Positions 1 to 7,158 of a stretch of 8,284 nucleotides of DNA are shown piece by piece. Where the stretch lies: positions 1 through 8,284 of the forward strand of contig PMCR01000213.1 of the NCBI GenBank assembly GCA_003155465.1. The letters run 5' to 3'. Under the pieces are notes generated by a model that had not been told where the DNA came from, searched no databases, and was given only the letters and a program-made list of their open reading frames with translations. Each line of letters opens with the position of its first letter. Position 1 is the stretch's first letter. This DNA comes from Myxococcales bacterium. Lineage in GTDB: Bacteria; Myxococcota; Polyangia; Fen-1088. A program made the position numbers and the translations under genes.

Positions 1-530
1 CCGTTGCGAGGGATGTCGTGGGGGACCACGTCTTGTTCGTGATCGACATCGTGAGCCGGATGGTGGAGATCGCAGGGATCGGACGCGATTTCGGCGGGCG
101 ATGGATGGAGCAGATGGCGAGGAATCTGGTGGACGCGGAGGATGGGCTTCTGCGGGGAAGGCGGTATGTGATCATCGATCGCGATCGGCTGCACACGGCA
201 GCGTTCCGAGGGATTCTGAAGGCGGCAGGGGTGAAGGCGGTACGGCTGCCGGCAATGAGTCCGAATCTGAACGCATATGCGGAGCGCTTTGTGAAAACGA
301 TCGAGTGCGAGTGTCTGAAGCAGTTTGTGATATTTGGCGAGCGCCATCTGCGGTACTTGATCAAGGAATTCATGAAGCACTATCACACCGAGCGTTTCCA
401 TCGGGGATTCGGCGGCCAGCTGATCAAGGGTCAGCCTGGCTCCGCGAACGACAATGGGTCCAATGGCTCTATTGTCCGCCGCTCACGGCTCGGGGGCCTC
501 CTGAATTGCTACCACCGAGAAGCCGCCTGA
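1..530 (+). CDS. DDE integrase/transposase (rve core), 5'-truncated by window edge
   Basis: The reading frame is open from the window edge (first whole codon at 3) to a TGA at 528-530, so any start near position 18 (GTG) is internal and the true start is outside. Counting from that GTG, the catalytic triad is visible: D10 in LFVID, D54 in IIDRD and E89 in NAYAERF. D54 and E89 are 35 residues apart, the classic spacing of the retroviral-integrase-like fold. The C-terminal FHRGFGGQLI and LLNCYHREAA stretches are typical of the integrase-core proteins found in many environmental bacteria, where the end usually reads LLNYYHREAA. These enzymes catalyse strand transfer during transposition. The catalytic core looks intact. 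The N-terminal helix-turn-helix region cannot be judged. Confidence 0.85.
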   Translation, partial: VARDVVGDHVLFVIDIVSRMVEIAGIGRDFGGRWMEQMARNLVDAEDGLLRGRRYVIIDRDRLHTAAFRGILKAAGVKAVRLPAMSPNLNAYAERFVKTIECECLKQFVIFGERHLRYLIKEFMKHYHTERFHRGFGGQLIKGQPGSANDNGSNGSIVRRSRLGGLLNCYHREAA

Positions 531-537
531 GCCTCGG

Positions 538-554
538 CGACGACTTTCCGGACA
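538..554 (-). repeat. Putative right terminal inverted repeat of the insertion sequence
   Basis: Read on the minus strand, this starts TGTCCGGAAAGTCGTCG. The sequence at 8148 reads TGTCCGAAAGTGGTCG on the plus strand, identical apart from one deleted G and one C/G change. It begins 8 bp after the integrase stop codon and starts with TGT, as several IS481-type ends do. The call is inferential because the partner end of the same copy is outside the window. Confidence 0.5.
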
Positions 555-1063
555 CCAAGGGAGGCGGGAGGCTGACAATGCATCCCTGTGCCTGGCGGCC
601 GTCCCGCGAACCCGGTGTGCCGCCTTGCCACGCTTCCGATGTCTCGCAGTAGCAGGACGGACAGGACCAGATTCGACGGATCAATGTCGAACCGGTAGCG
701 CTTGAACTCCCCATACAAGACAAGCACAGTGGTTCCCGTCACATAAACTATCGTAGGCAGCATGTACGAGAGGACGGCCACCGACGAGCGTTCGCTCTCG
801 CGCCGTGCGCGCGGTCCCCGCACCCTGTGAAAACCATAGAGCAGGGCGAGCGGTAAGCCCACCATCAGCAGTATGAGTCGTCCGTCCGCAAGCCGTCCCA
901 GAGCGCGGCCGGCGTAGGATTCGAGCTTGGCCAGTCGTCGATGGTTCATCTGCTTGGGGAGGATAGGGATGAGCGTCGCTGACGAAACATATGAGGACGA
1001 CAGCCCATCCCATACGCTGCGCAAGTACGCGCCCGGATAGTGGGTCAGAAGATGGATGGCATC
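555..1063 (-). pseudogene. C-terminal remnant of a polytopic membrane protein (glycosyltransferase-39-like), broken at both ends
   Basis: The frame is open from the codon at 1061-1063, immediately after an in-frame TAG at 1064-1066, and continues to a TAG at 509-511 inside the insertion sequence. The only start-like codon near the beginning is TTG at 1022-1024, but the protein-like sequence already begins before it (DAIHLLTHYPGAYLRSVWDG), so the N-terminal part seems lost rather than the gene starting there. About 45 residues further on is a hydrophobic helix (LILLMVGLPLALLYGF), then a second (VLSYMLPTIVYVTGTTVLVL), then GEFKRYRFDIDP and a last hydrophobic stretch. The 'GE..R.RF..DP' signature is typical of the C-terminus of large glycosyltransferase-39/PMT-like membrane proteins. 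The last 15 or so residues of the open frame come from the insertion sequence. If called as intact it would be 171 residues, 509-1024. A real small membrane protein is less likely. Confidence 0.55.
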
Positions 1064-2787
1064 CTACCGGTAGTATCGTTCGGCGACCAGAACGTGTTCG
1101 AGCGCATGAGGATTGGACACGCCGCCAGATAGTCTTCCGGTCGAAGACCTGGGTACGCGGCCTTCCACCGTTCTGCAAGCAGGCCCGCCAGGATCGGGTA
1201 GCGTGCGCCGTCCCGGCGCAGGGCCAGGCCATAGGTGAAGGCGTCCGGATAGAAGACGTAGTGCTGCCACAGTTCATCGCTGTCGAGGATATCGCGCAGC
1301 ATCTGGGTGTGGTCAGGGTGGGGCATCCAGATCACATCAGGCTGGCGGCGCCACAGCTCCGTGGCTGAGAAGCCACCGCGGGCGAAGATCGGGTCGTGCA
1401 AACCGAGCAGATCGATGATGACAGCGCGGGAGGCAACCGCGCCGACCAGGCCATGCTCGGACATGGCGAAGGTGGTGCCGGGCGGGGCCTCGGCTGCCAG
1501 CTCTGCGATCTCACGCGAGGCTTGCCACGAGTCGAGGTCAGGAAGTGGCTCAGCTGCGGAAACGCGATAACCATCGAGTGAGGCCAGGACCTGGGTTTGG
1601 GCTCGGCCTTCGTAGGCACGGCCAGCAGCCTGCAGCGCCTGGGCACCACCCAGCAGCGCGAGCAAGGCGCAAGCCAGGCGGACCAGCAGCGATCGCGCAA
1701 AACCAGGTGCGCTCTCGGTCGATGCAAGCGCTTCGGGCAGCCCCTTCACCCATCGGTCGGTGACCAACGCGCCCGCCACCACGAAGAGCGGCAGCGAGGG
1801 GAAGTAGAAACGTCCCAAATGGCCCATGATTTGGTTGACGGAGAACAGGGCGGCGAGAGTGGCAGTCGCAGGGATCAACAGCACGAGCAGCAATCGGACG
1901 CTCGCCCGTCGAGCAAAGAGTACCGTGGCCACCAGAAAGGGCGCGACGGTCGCGAGGGCAACTTCGAGAAACAGGAACGGATTCCAGGTGAACTCGCCGA
2001 CAAAGCCCTGGTAGTACCAAGGTTGTTTTGCGTAAAAGGCAAGCGGCAGGGGCGTGCCGAGCAAGCGCCACTTGAGCGTCAGGTCTATCAGCACTAGCCC
2101 CGTGAACGTCCCCGCCCACACAAGCAGCGGGCGCAGGCGAGGCGCCCGCGCCAGCAGCAAGAGGGCCAAGAACGGGCAAAGAGCCGCGATGATCACGTTG
2201 TCTGGCCGTGCCTCGATGGCAAGCAAGCCCACGACCGCCGTGGCCAAGGCCCGCGCCCGCGACGGCTTTTCCGCCAGCCGCAGCGAAGCGAACACGACGA
2301 CGGTATTCGCCAGCGCAGCCAGCATGGTGTCCATGCCGGTGTGCGCGTGGAAGAAGAACGCTTCGCGGTAGCAGACGAGCGGCAGCAGCACCGCGCCCCA
2401 GAGCAGGAAGTTGCCGTGCAGACGAACCTCCCGGCAAGCCCGCGCGCACAGCGCCACCAAGGCGGCCAGCAGCGCAAGAGCCGCCGCGCCGGACGCCATC
2501 TGCAGTACCGCGGCCTGCCCCAGGCCTGGAAGCAACCCGTGCACCAGCGTGACGACGAGAAAGTGAAGCAGGCTGGTCACGCCGTAGACCGGCGCCTCGC
2601 CCGGATTCCAAACCAACCAGTGACCCGCCAGAGCCTTGTGGGCGTAGCGCAGATACATGTACGCGTCGTCGAAATCTGTCGGCCCGGCCTGGAAGAAGGC
2701 GTGCACGCGTTCCAGGACGACGGACACGACGACCAGCGCACAGAGCAGTCGCAAGAGATTTGGTGTTCGCACGCGCGCTGGCAGCAC
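1045..2787 (-). CDS. GT-C membrane glycosyltransferase, AftB/arabinofuranosyltransferase-like
   Basis: This is a 580-residue polytopic membrane protein. After one N-terminal helix (about 11-25) comes TDFDDAYMYLRYA with the acidic pair D40-D41, the position of the catalytic/metal site in the first outer loop of GT-C enzymes. Then follow VWNPGEAPVYGVTS (59-72), about ten more hydrophobic segments, EARPDN (192-197), PLPLAFYAK (246-254) and RFYFPSLP (326-333), the order seen in AftB-like proteins that use lipid-linked sugars at the outer membrane face. Residues about 400-560 are a soluble domain (VIIDLLGLHDP, WMPHPDHTQ, LALRRDG). The donor and acceptor are unknown. The start is GTG at 2787, just below an in-frame stop at 2797-2799, with no good Shine-Dalgarno sequence. 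It lies 47 bp after the TPR/GT-C gene. The last ten or so residues (DTTGRMPSIF) may not be native, since the remnant of another gene begins within this 3' end. Confidence 0.75.
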   Translation of the reverse strand: MLPARVRTPNLLRLLCALVVVSVVLERVHAFFQAGPTDFDDAYMYLRYAHKALAGHWLVWNPGEAPVYGVTSLLHFLVVTLVHGLLPGLGQAAVLQMASGAAALALLAALVALCARACREVRLHGNFLLWGAVLLPLVCYREAFFFHAHTGMDTMLAALANTVVVFASLRLAEKPSRARALATAVVGLLAIEARPDNVIIAALCPFLALLLLARAPRLRPLLVWAGTFTGLVLIDLTLKWRLLGTPLPLAFYAKQPWYYQGFVGEFTWNPFLFLEVALATVAPFLVATVLFARRASVRLLLVLLIPATATLAALFSVNQIMGHLGRFYFPSLPLFVVAGALVTDRWVKGLPEALASTESAPGFARSLLVRLACALLALLGGAQALQAAGRAYEGRAQTQVLASLDGYRVSAAEPLPDLDSWQASREIAELAAEAPPGTTFAMSEHGLVGAVASRAVIIDLLGLHDPIFARGGFSATELWRRQPDVIWMPHPDHTQMLRDILDSDELWQHYVFYPDAFTYGLALRRDGARYPILAGLLAERWKAAYPGLRPEDYLAACPILMRSNTFWSPNDTTGRMPSIF

Positions 2788-2834
2788 GAGCCAAGTCTAT
2801 GACATGGGCCGTCCGTTGTGTGACCACAGAAGAA

Positions 2835-4802
2835 TCAGTCGCGAAGACGGCGAAGATGCTCGCGCGCCACCGGCGCGGACAAGTGACCGGGTGAGCGCGC
2901 CAGCAACTCCCTCAAAGCCGCGGCGGCCTCAGCCCGCCGGCCCAGGGCTTCGAGGGCCAGCCCACGCCCGAAACCGGCTTCGTCGTTGGTCGGCAGCGCA
3001 GCCAGGGCCGCATCGAAGTCGGCCAGCGCTGATGCCGCCTGGCCAGTGACGAGCAGGGCGAAGCCGTGGTTGGTGCGGGCTTGGGGCGCAAGCAGGCCGT
3101 CGAGCCAGGCCGCCGCCTTGGCCGAATCGCCGAGTCGCAGGGCCAGCGCTCCCAGGGCCTGTCGCACGCCGGGCTGCCAGTCTGAGTCGAGGCACGTCCC
3201 CGTCGGCGCTGTCAGCGCCGCTTCGTAGGCGCGCAATGCGGCACGATCGTCGCCGGCGGTGCGGTGAAAATCCCCCAGCCGGCGCTGCCATTCGCACTCG
3301 GGAACCGCTGTCTCGGGCGGCCGTTGCGGCAAGGGAATCGGCTGCAGGCCCGTGGCTGGCTCGAAGACGAAACTGAGCGGAATCTCCAAATCGCCGATGA
3401 GGGCCGCGCGTTCAGCCAGGCGGCGGGTGAACACCAGCCCGTCGGCGGCCCGATACACGAGCGCCCATTTTCCTGGCTCGAACCATGCGCCCCGTGGATT
3501 GACCGTCGGATAGGTGAGCAGGGCGGCGTCGACTGAAAAACCGTCGAGCAGGCGTTGCCATTGCTCGCGCGACAGATCCGTGCGGCGCAAGATGGCGTGG
3601 AACGATTCGGGATACCCGTTGATGCGTGGATCTTGAAACACGCGAAAATGCGGCCAGCCCCGCCAGGTCAAGTACGAGCCGACCTCGAGATCATTGTACA
3701 TGCGCGAGCGCAGCCCGTGTTGTTCGACGAAGCCGATGGCCGCCTCGGGCACCAGATCAGCCTCGCGACCGATGTCGAACCAGCGGCCACCGGCCCACGC
3801 GGCCTGGGCGCGGGGAACCACGGTCAGCCCCAGCAGGGCCGCTGCCGCGGACCACGCCACCACCCGGCCACGCAGGGCTGGAAGGCGGCTGGCCGCGACC
3901 GCCAGCGCTGGTCCTGCCAAGATAGAGAACTCGGCCACGAAGCGGATGCGGAAAGCCCCGAGCAGGGCCAGTGCGAGCAGGGGAGCAAGAACGCGCAAGG
4001 GAATCAGGCGCCGCTCCCTTGGCAAGACAATCGACGCCAAAGTCGCGGTGGCAAGCCCACACAGCAAGAAGAAGAAGGGCCCATCGAGCGGCCAGCGCGC
4101 CGTCCGATATTCCTGCAGAGGCCGCAGCCACGGCATCCGGAAGTGATTGGCAAGGTAGGGCAGGCAGCCCAAACCCGATGGCGTGGCAAAGATCAGCGGC
4201 ACAAGCGCCAGGCCAACCAGCAACGCCCGCCGGCAGTACGCCCGCTCTCCCTCCAGCCAAGCGCCGGCTGCGTAGAGCAGGAGGATCGCAGGCGCCAGAA
4301 AGAAACAAGAGTTGGCGTTGGCCCACAGCAGCCCGGCTGGAACCAGCAGCCACAAGCGGCGCGGCCGTCCCGCTTCCGCGCGCTCGAGGGTCAGGAGCAG
4401 CAGACCCAACCCGAGGAAGGTCACCAGGTGGGGACGTTCAACGAAACGCGGCTCTGCCGACCAAGCCGCTAGCGCCAGGGCCAGAGCAGCCAGGGTGGGG
4501 TGCGCTCCGCGCCGCACGGCCACGCGAAAAAGCATGGCCCAGGTGCCGAGTACGAAACCGGTCTTGAGCAGCACCGTGCCTGGGATGCCTGCCATGCGGT
4601 GGACGAGGGCGAGCACGATCTGGAAGAGCCAGGCCAGGTTGATGTCCGTGGCCGAGGGGTAGGTGAAGGAAAGCAGATTCTCGGTCGGCACGTGGCCGGT
4701 GGACAGAACGATTTCGCCCAGCCTCAGGTTGAAGAACAGATCCGTCTCGTCCATCGGTACGAGGCAGCGCCCCGCGACGAAAAAGAGCAGCAGATAGACC
4801 AC
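2835..4802 (-). CDS. Large GT-C-like polytopic membrane protein with C-terminal TPR repeats
   Basis: This is 655 residues. The N-terminal half is a GT-C-type membrane domain: the first loop carries DETDLFFNLRLGE (18-30), then LSFTY (44-48), NLAWLFQIV (55-63), ERPHL (122-126) and ANANSCFF (161-168), with about ten hydrophobic helices up to about 330. This layout (acidic pair, 'LR.GE', 'P..N..SFT', 'WL.Q') is common in uncharacterised bacterial glycosyltransferase-39-like proteins. A soluble domain follows with RMYNDLEVGSYLTW and VFQDPRINGYP (367-398), also typical. From about 504 to 650 there are TPR-like helical pairs, clearest at 576-604 and 607-637 (ALEALGRRAEAAAALRELL). It probably transfers or handles a sugar at the outer face, with the TPR part binding partners. 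The start is GTG at 4802; a stop at 4809-4811 leaves almost no alternative, so the first helix is short. The substrate is unknown. Confidence 0.72.
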   Translation of the reverse strand: MVYLLLFFVAGRCLVPMDETDLFFNLRLGEIVLSTGHVPTENLLSFTYPSATDINLAWLFQIVLALVHRMAGIPGTVLLKTGFVLGTWAMLFRVAVRRGAHPTLAALALALAAWSAEPRFVERPHLVTFLGLGLLLLTLERAEAGRPRRLWLLVPAGLLWANANSCFFLAPAILLLYAAGAWLEGERAYCRRALLVGLALVPLIFATPSGLGCLPYLANHFRMPWLRPLQEYRTARWPLDGPFFFLLCGLATATLASIVLPRERRLIPLRVLAPLLALALLGAFRIRFVAEFSILAGPALAVAASRLPALRGRVVAWSAAAALLGLTVVPRAQAAWAGGRWFDIGREADLVPEAAIGFVEQHGLRSRMYNDLEVGSYLTWRGWPHFRVFQDPRINGYPESFHAILRRTDLSREQWQRLLDGFSVDAALLTYPTVNPRGAWFEPGKWALVYRAADGLVFTRRLAERAALIGDLEIPLSFVFEPATGLQPIPLPQRPPETAVPECEWQRRLGDFHRTAGDDRAALRAYEAALTAPTGTCLDSDWQPGVRQALGALALRLGDSAKAAAWLDGLLAPQARTNHGFALLVTGQAASALADFDAALAALPTNDEAGFGRGLALEALGRRAEAAAALRELLARSPGHLSAPVAREHLRRLRD

Positions 4803-4851
4803 AACAGCTCATCATGCCGGAGTGCCGTGTCGGGGCCAAGCGGGCTGACCG

Positions 4852-5022
4852 CTACATCCTCACGCTGGAGCCCATCAGATAGCCGAGCAGGGCGCCGTAG
4901 AGGGTTGAGATGTATGGGCTCGACGTGATGGGACACGCACCCGTGCGGCAGCCCACCAGCTTGTAGTAGGCGAACCCAAGCGCGCCGCCGCCCACCACAG
5001 AAGCCAGGGTATACAGAATCAT
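4852..5022 (-). CDS. DUF6132-family small membrane protein
   Basis: This is a 56-residue protein with two hydrophobic segments (about 2-20 and 39-52) joined by KLVGCRTGACPITSSPYIST, which matches the family hallmark 'vGC.tG.CPITs.pyiStlyGa'. C25 and C30 are the conserved cysteine pair. The function is not known to me. I chose ATG at 5022 because it is preceded at 5 nt by GGGAGA and because the family begins here; an ATG at 5052 and a GTG at 5085 are in frame, but the latter would overlap the thioredoxin gene and add a non-family extension. The gene begins 34 bp after the thioredoxin stop, so the two are probably cotranscribed. The cysteine pair and the thioredoxin neighbour suggest a redox or sulfur-related role, which is inference. 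Confidence 0.82.
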   Translation of the reverse strand: MILYTLASVVGGGALGFAYYKLVGCRTGACPITSSPYISTLYGALLGYLMGSSVRM

Positions 5023-5027
5023 TCTGG

Positions 5028-5033
5028 TCTCCC
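5028..5033 (-). promoter_or_regulatory. Ribosome binding site deciding the DUF6132 start
   Basis: On the minus strand GGGAGA lies 5 nt before the ATG at 5022. It supports this short start over the two longer in-frame ones. Confidence 0.55.
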
Positions 5034-5056
5034 GAGCATGTGCCAGCCGCATTGGA

Positions 5057-5452
5057 TCACCCGCAGCATCCTCCGCCGCACCCAACGTCCTTGCTGGCCG
5101 CCTGTTTGGCTACCTCGGCACGGACCTTCACCATGTCGAGTTGCTTGACCTGTTCAATCAGGCTTTGCAGCTCGGCGGCAGGCAAAGCGCCCGCTTGTTC
5201 GAAGACGAGAGTTCCGTCGCGAAACGCCATCAGGGTCGGAATGGCCTGGATGCCAAAGCTGCCGGCCAGCCCGGGCTCGTCCTCGGTGTTGACTTTGCCG
5301 AAAACGACTTCTGGGTGCGCCGCGGAAGCCTTCTCGAAAACCGGGCCGAAAACCCGGCAAGGCCCGCACCAGGGTGCCCAGAAGTCCACCAGCGCGATTC
5401 CGTTTGCCACCGTCTCCTTGAAGTTGTGCTCGTTCAGGGCCTTGGTTGCCAT
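5057..5452 (-). CDS. trxA: Thioredoxin with Cys-rich C-terminal tail
   Basis: This is a thioredoxin-fold dithiol oxidoreductase, probably cytoplasmic (no signal peptide). Numbered from the ATG at 5458, D25 in LVDFWA, the active site WCGPC (30-34) and the cis-proline in IPT (73-75) are all present, as is the usual GKVNTEDEPGLAGSFGIQ segment, so it should be a working reductase or oxidase for protein disulfides. Length is normal up to about residue 108. Then a charged helix (KVRAEVAKQAASK) leads to a tail GCGGGCCG with C127, C131 and C132, which classic thioredoxins lack. Of the two starts, ATG at 5452 is preferred: AAGGAG stands 7 nt before it but only 1 nt before the ATG at 5458, giving 131 residues. 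The DUF6132 gene follows by 34 bp. The symbol trxA is by family only; the genome may hold other thioredoxins. Confidence 0.9.
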   Translation of the reverse strand: MATKALNEHNFKETVANGIALVDFWAPWCGPCRVFGPVFEKASAAHPEVVFGKVNTEDEPGLAGSFGIQAIPTLMAFRDGTLVFEQAGALPAAELQSLIEQVKQLDMVKVRAEVAKQAASKDVGCGGGCCG

Positions 5453-5459
5453 GTTCATT

Positions 5460-5465
5460 CTCCTT
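5460..5465 (-). promoter_or_regulatory. Strong Shine-Dalgarno AAGGAG of the thioredoxin gene
   Basis: The perfect AAGGAG has 7 nt to the ATG at 5452 and only 1 nt to the ATG at 5458. Spacing therefore favours translation from the second methionine. Confidence 0.7.
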
Positions 5466-5628
5466 GTTTCCGTTTAGAGCCAGCTTCGCGCAAAAGGATT
5501 CGCGGGGGCGAGGTAGAATTGGGATGATGCATCCGCCCTCTCTTGCTGCACCTTGCCCCCCGGCCCAACCCAGCCCGGCCAAGGTTAGCTTTATCGAGCT
5601 ATTCCTTTCCTTCTTGCTCCCCTGGCGG

Positions 5629-5647
5629 GTGGAACAACAAGTGCCAC
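5629..5647. other. Imperfect dyad between permease and thioredoxin genes
   Basis: GTGGAAC and GTGCCAC face each other across AACAA, pairing at 6 of 7 positions. It lies 22 bp beyond the permease stop and about 180 bp upstream of the thioredoxin start. No T-run follows on the minus strand, so a classical terminator is unlikely. It could be an operator for the thioredoxin transcript or chance. The rest of the 217-bp gap shows no clear gene; I found no convincing -35/-10 pair. Confidence 0.3.
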
Positions 5648-5669
5648 TCAGAGTCAAGCGAGCGCGGCT

Positions 5670-6983
5670 TCACGGCTTGCGCGAACTCGTCGCCTTCGGT
5701 CGGGTACGGGAAACCAGCGCATAGACCAGTGGGCCGGCCCCCGCGAGCGCCAGGGCCAGGGTAAGCGCCCCGAGCTGACCCGCGTATTCGTGCCGCTCGC
5801 GCGCGAAAGCCAGCAGCAGAAGCGCTGCAGGTCCGGTGCCCAACAACAGAGCGACGGGAAGGCCGCCCGGGATGCGAAAGGGTCGCAGCAGGTCGGGTTC
5901 GCGCACGCGCAGGATCACCAGGGCGGCGAATTCGAGCATGAGTGACAGGCCGTAAAGCAGGATATAGAGCTCAATGAGGCGCTGCAGACCCAACCCCACC
6001 GCCACCGACCAGGTCACCGTCAGCGCCAAGATGGATATCCAGGGCGCCCCGGTGCTGGGGAGTTGGCGGGCAAGAATCCGCGGCAGGCGGCCATCCAAGG
6101 CGAGCACGAGCGGCAGACGCGAATACGACATGACCAGCGCATTCGCCATGCCGAGACCGCACAGCATCCCGCCCACGCCCACGGCCAGGGCGAGCCAGCG
6201 GCCGCCCGTGATGCCACCCACGGTGACCCACGAACCCGTAGTCCAGCCGCTTGGATCGAGTCCCACGTGTGCTGCCGCGGCCACGGGCACGAGGTAGGTC
6301 AAGGCCACCAGGGAGACCGTGATCAAGATGGCAAGTGGGTAGGTGCGCTGCGGTCGGTCCACCTCGCCCGCCACGGTGGAGGCATTGTCCCAGCCCCCGA
6401 AATTCCACATCGCGATCAGGGTTCCCCCCAAGAGATCGCCGCCGCGCACGGCTGCGTGGACCGGACTGGGTGAAGCGGCCCCGGTGAAGGCAAGGATGGC
6501 CATGACAACGAACGGTGCCAGCAGCAGCACGGCCATGAGTGCGGACGCCCCGCCCACCGCACGCGAGCCGCGCAAGTTGAGCGCCGCACAGATCACCAGA
6601 ATCGCGACGCCCATGACCAGGCCGACGTTTCCCTGGGACGCTGCAGGCCACAGTCGCCCCAGATAGAGCAGGAACAACGTGGGGTAGATGGCCATGTCGA
6701 AGACGCTGGCGCAGAGGGAGAGCCAAGCCTCCTGAAAACCCCAGAACGGACCCATGGCCCGCTCGACCCAGACGTAGTATCCACCCTCATCGGGAATGGC
6801 GCTGGCCAGTTCACCCACCATCAAAGCCGTGGGCAGACTCCACAGGAGCGGCGTCAGCACCAGGAGCAGCAGCGCGGTCCGGTAGCCCGTCTTCTGCACC
6901 AGTTCTTCGAGGCCGTAGGGACCACCCGCGACCATGAAGTAGGTCGCGGCCACCAGGCCCGTGAGAGTAAGTTTACGCTTCAC
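5670..6983 (-). CDS. APC-superfamily permease, polyamine/amino-acid transporter (PUT/LAT-like)
   Basis: This is a 437-residue inner-membrane protein with about 12 hydrophobic helices and a basic C-terminal tail (SRTRPKATSSRKP). The start FMVAGGPYGLEELV (16-29) carries the glycine-rich unwound first helix where APC carriers bind the substrate amine/carboxylate. YYVWVERAMGPFWGFQEAW (69-87), MWNFGGWDNASTVAGEVDRP (192-211) and YSRLPLVLALDGRLP (287-301) are in the order and spacing of the PUT/LAT-like branch best known from plant and protozoan polyamine and L-amino-acid transporters. It probably imports an amino acid or polyamine with a cation; the exact substrate cannot be read. The start is GTG at 6983 with only a weak GGGAA upstream. 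It lies downstream of the tRNA and is separated by 217 bp from the thioredoxin, so it is probably its own unit. Confidence 0.85.
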   Translation of the reverse strand: MKRKLTLTGLVAATYFMVAGGPYGLEELVQKTGYRTALLLLVLTPLLWSLPTALMVGELASAIPDEGGYYVWVERAMGPFWGFQEAWLSLCASVFDMAIYPTLFLLYLGRLWPAASQGNVGLVMGVAILVICAALNLRGSRAVGGASALMAVLLLAPFVVMAILAFTGAASPSPVHAAVRGGDLLGGTLIAMWNFGGWDNASTVAGEVDRPQRTYPLAILITVSLVALTYLVPVAAAAHVGLDPSGWTTGSWVTVGGITGGRWLALAVGVGGMLCGLGMANALVMSYSRLPLVLALDGRLPRILARQLPSTGAPWISILALTVTWSVAVGLGLQRLIELYILLYGLSLMLEFAALVILRVREPDLLRPFRIPGGLPVALLLGTGPAALLLLAFARERHEYAGQLGALTLALALAGAGPLVYALVSRTRPKATSSRKP

Positions 6984-7122
6984 CGAGTGGTTCCCGGCAG
7001 ACGCTCGAGCAAGGTCGTTAGGTCAGCGCTCTCGGCCATCCGGCTCAGCCTTCATGGCAGCCCAGCCCTCCCTGAGACTGGAAAGTGCGCGCGCATTCAG
7101 AAACCACCCAGGCCAATCAGAA

Positions 7123-7153
7123 GCGATCAAGCGCGAGCCCGCCAGCAGATCGC
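7123..7153 (-). terminator. Weak hairpin just after the tRNA gene
   Basis: GCGATC at 7123-7128 and its complement GATCGC at 7148-7153 enclose a 19-nt loop, beginning 6 nt beyond the tRNA 3' end. Only TTCT follows on the minus strand, so termination is doubtful. The remaining gap to the permease start (6984-7122) shows no gene. Confidence 0.22.
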
Positions 7154-7158
7154 GTTAG

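Larger units (their letters stand above)
1..554 (+). mobile_element. Right-hand part of an IS481/IS3-like insertion sequence, cut by the window start
   Basis: The segment holds the C-terminal part of a DDE integrase ending at 530, then 24 bp that finish in a putative terminal inverted repeat at 538-554. The left end of the element and the N-terminus of its transposase lie outside the window. The right boundary at 554 is inferred from similarity to a second end-like sequence at 8148-8163 and from the short distance after the stop codon, which is normal for compact insertion sequences. The element abuts a broken minus-strand gene, consistent with insertion into it. No target-site duplication can be tested because the left junction is absent. 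Family assignment rests on protein resemblance only. Confidence 0.6.

Noticed and set aside
1550..2827. A 425-codon minus-strand open frame overlapping the AftB-like gene
   Set aside because: It is arginine/glycine-rich with no membrane segments, in a different frame from a clear glycosyltransferase; a shadow frame.
3555..4472. A 305-codon plus-strand open frame
   Set aside because: Rich in Gln, Arg and Pro, antisense to the membrane domain of the TPR/GT-C gene; typical of the complement of hydrophobic GC-rich coding sequence.
5634..5647. Sigma-54-like TGGCAC box upstream of thioredoxin (minus strand)
   Set aside because: TGGCAC is followed after 5 nt by GTTC rather than TTGC, so the invariant GC of the -12 element is absent.
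5652..5657. TTGACT -35-like hexamer on the minus strand before the thioredoxin gene
   Set aside because: No -10-like sequence at 16-18 nt spacing, so no promoter is called.
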